A stretch of 64,000 nt of DNA, from assembly GCF_964340395.1 (NCBI RefSeq), contig NC_135557.1, positions 11,436,046-11,500,045 of the forward strand, read 5' to 3'. This DNA is from Glandiceps talaboti (taxonomy: Eukaryota > Hemichordata > Enteropneusta > Spengelidae). A program made the translations under genes and the position numbers. Below the pieces are notes generated by a model. It saw only the letters and a program-made list of their open reading frames with translations. It was not told the origin of the DNA and made no database searches. Below are positions 63,196 to 64,000 of the stretch, in pieces. Numbering within the stretch: the first letter of the stretch is position 1; each line of letters opens with the position of its first letter.

Positions 63196-63550
63196 TGGTA
63201 TGTGATGAGGAAGTTTAAGAATGATTGAACAAACAAACGATCGAATTAACGAACAAAGAAATGAATGAATGAATGAATGAATGATCGAACAAATTAATTG
63301 ATTAGTTAATTGATGGGTGGATGCCATTCATTTGAAGGAACTAATTAATTAATTGATGGATGGATGGATGGATGAACGAACGAATGAATGAATGAATGAA
63401 TGAATGAATGAATGAATGAATGAATGAATGAATGAATGAATGAATGAATGAATGAATGAATGAATGAACGAACGAACAAATTAATTAATGGATGGTTGGA
63501 TGGATGGATGGATGAATGAATGAATGAATGAATGAATGAATGAATGAATG
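63165..63550. repeat. (TATG)n and (GAAT)n / (GGAT)n arrays
   Basis: Mirror of the arrays at 44700-45115. The (CATA/TATG) run is clearly shorter here, a length difference within otherwise nearly identical arms. Confidence 0.95.
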
Positions 63551-64000
63551 TACACTGTGTAATTCTTAGCGGAGTTTTGTTATATTCAATTTTAGTGGCG
63601 TTTTCGAGGATGTGCATGGTTTAGTGAGCTGTGCACTATGGGTAGTAGTTCATCATTTTAAATCTGATAGGGAAGGGATTTCAGGGATAGTTGACCAGTA
63701 GAGCTGGGAATGAGTTCTGATTTATTTAGATGAAGGACAGAAAAAAGGGGAGAATAACGTCTCCCCAATCCCTTTCTCTAAAATAATGAAATCTTATCTC
63801 CATTTCAATTAAATCATTATTTTGTGTATTTCAATTTTGAACTTGTAGAATGTTTTATAATAGCACAACCAAATGTTGTTGTGGCCACTATATATAACAT
63901 TACAACTTGTTTTGTATATTTACAGAGACTTGTACCAATTACGAATATACTTGTAATAATGTTGCTGAAAACTTGTAACAAAATTGCCGACCTTTGTAAT

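Larger units (their letters stand above)
58508..64000 (-). repeat. Right arm of large inverted repeat
   Basis: Reverse complement of 44243-48542, continuing past the window edge inside the ~21-bp satellite. Compared with the left arm it has a 1.54-kb transposon (60327-61869), lacks about 400 bp (the middle of exon C and its flank, join near 62308), and differs in tetranucleotide lengths. Confidence 0.93.

Overview
The window is nuclear DNA of an animal: spliced genes with GT-AG introns, several clades of non-LTR retrotransposon (LINE), TIR/foldback DNA elements, and very many tetranucleotide and dinucleotide arrays in an AT-rich background. A secreted pentraxin gene and the repeat landscape suggest a marine invertebrate (hemichordate, cephalochordate or mollusc are all compatible); the sequence alone does not settle which. 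I saw no rRNA, tRNA, CRISPR, prokaryotic or retroviral/LTR feature.

Genes. (1) A minus-strand pentraxin gene (225-1865): a signal-peptide exon plus a whole pentraxin-domain exon, continuing past the left edge. (2) A minus-strand tandem family of Fe(II)/2-oxoglutarate dioxygenases of the TauD/TfdA clavaminate-synthase-like type. The gene has four coding exons, called here N (HxE iron motif), M1, M2 and C (distal His and 2OG-binding Arg). Two copies are intact 412-aa genes (13686-21385 and 28083-32529). One has all four exons but an in-frame stop in exon N (46174-56251). One is cut down to N+M1 (9342-10902). One is a frameshifted C plus partial M2 (38544-39109). Loose exon fragments lie at 11713-11925, 21885-22050, 26190-26365 and 62169-62308. 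Non-coding flanks are shared between units, so whole blocks were duplicated, not only exons.

Layout. 1-1.9 kb pentraxin; 2.5-7.5 kb microsatellites, one foldback hairpin and a 151-bp tandem repeat; 8.1-11 kb unit 0; 11.7-22 kb unit 1; 22-26 kb repeat-rich spacer; 26.2-32.5 kb unit 2; 32.6-35.2 kb a TIR element just upstream of the unit-2 gene; 36.5-39.1 kb a foldback repeat and decayed unit 3; 39.2-41.8 kb an L1/Tx1-type LINE; 41.8-44.3 kb two oppositely oriented arrays of a ~21-bp satellite; 44.2-64 kb a recent, nearly identical inverted repeat (arms 44243-48542 and 58508-64000) around a ~10-kb spacer. The left arm holds exon C of the unit-4 gene and the spacer holds its other exons, so the gene straddles an arm/spacer boundary. 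The right arm holds a truncated mirror copy of exon C and a nested 1.54-kb TIR transposon.

The most notable structure is this inverted repeat, which could in principle flip the exons of a dioxygenase gene between a complete and a truncated 3' exon. It must first be separated from an assembly artefact.
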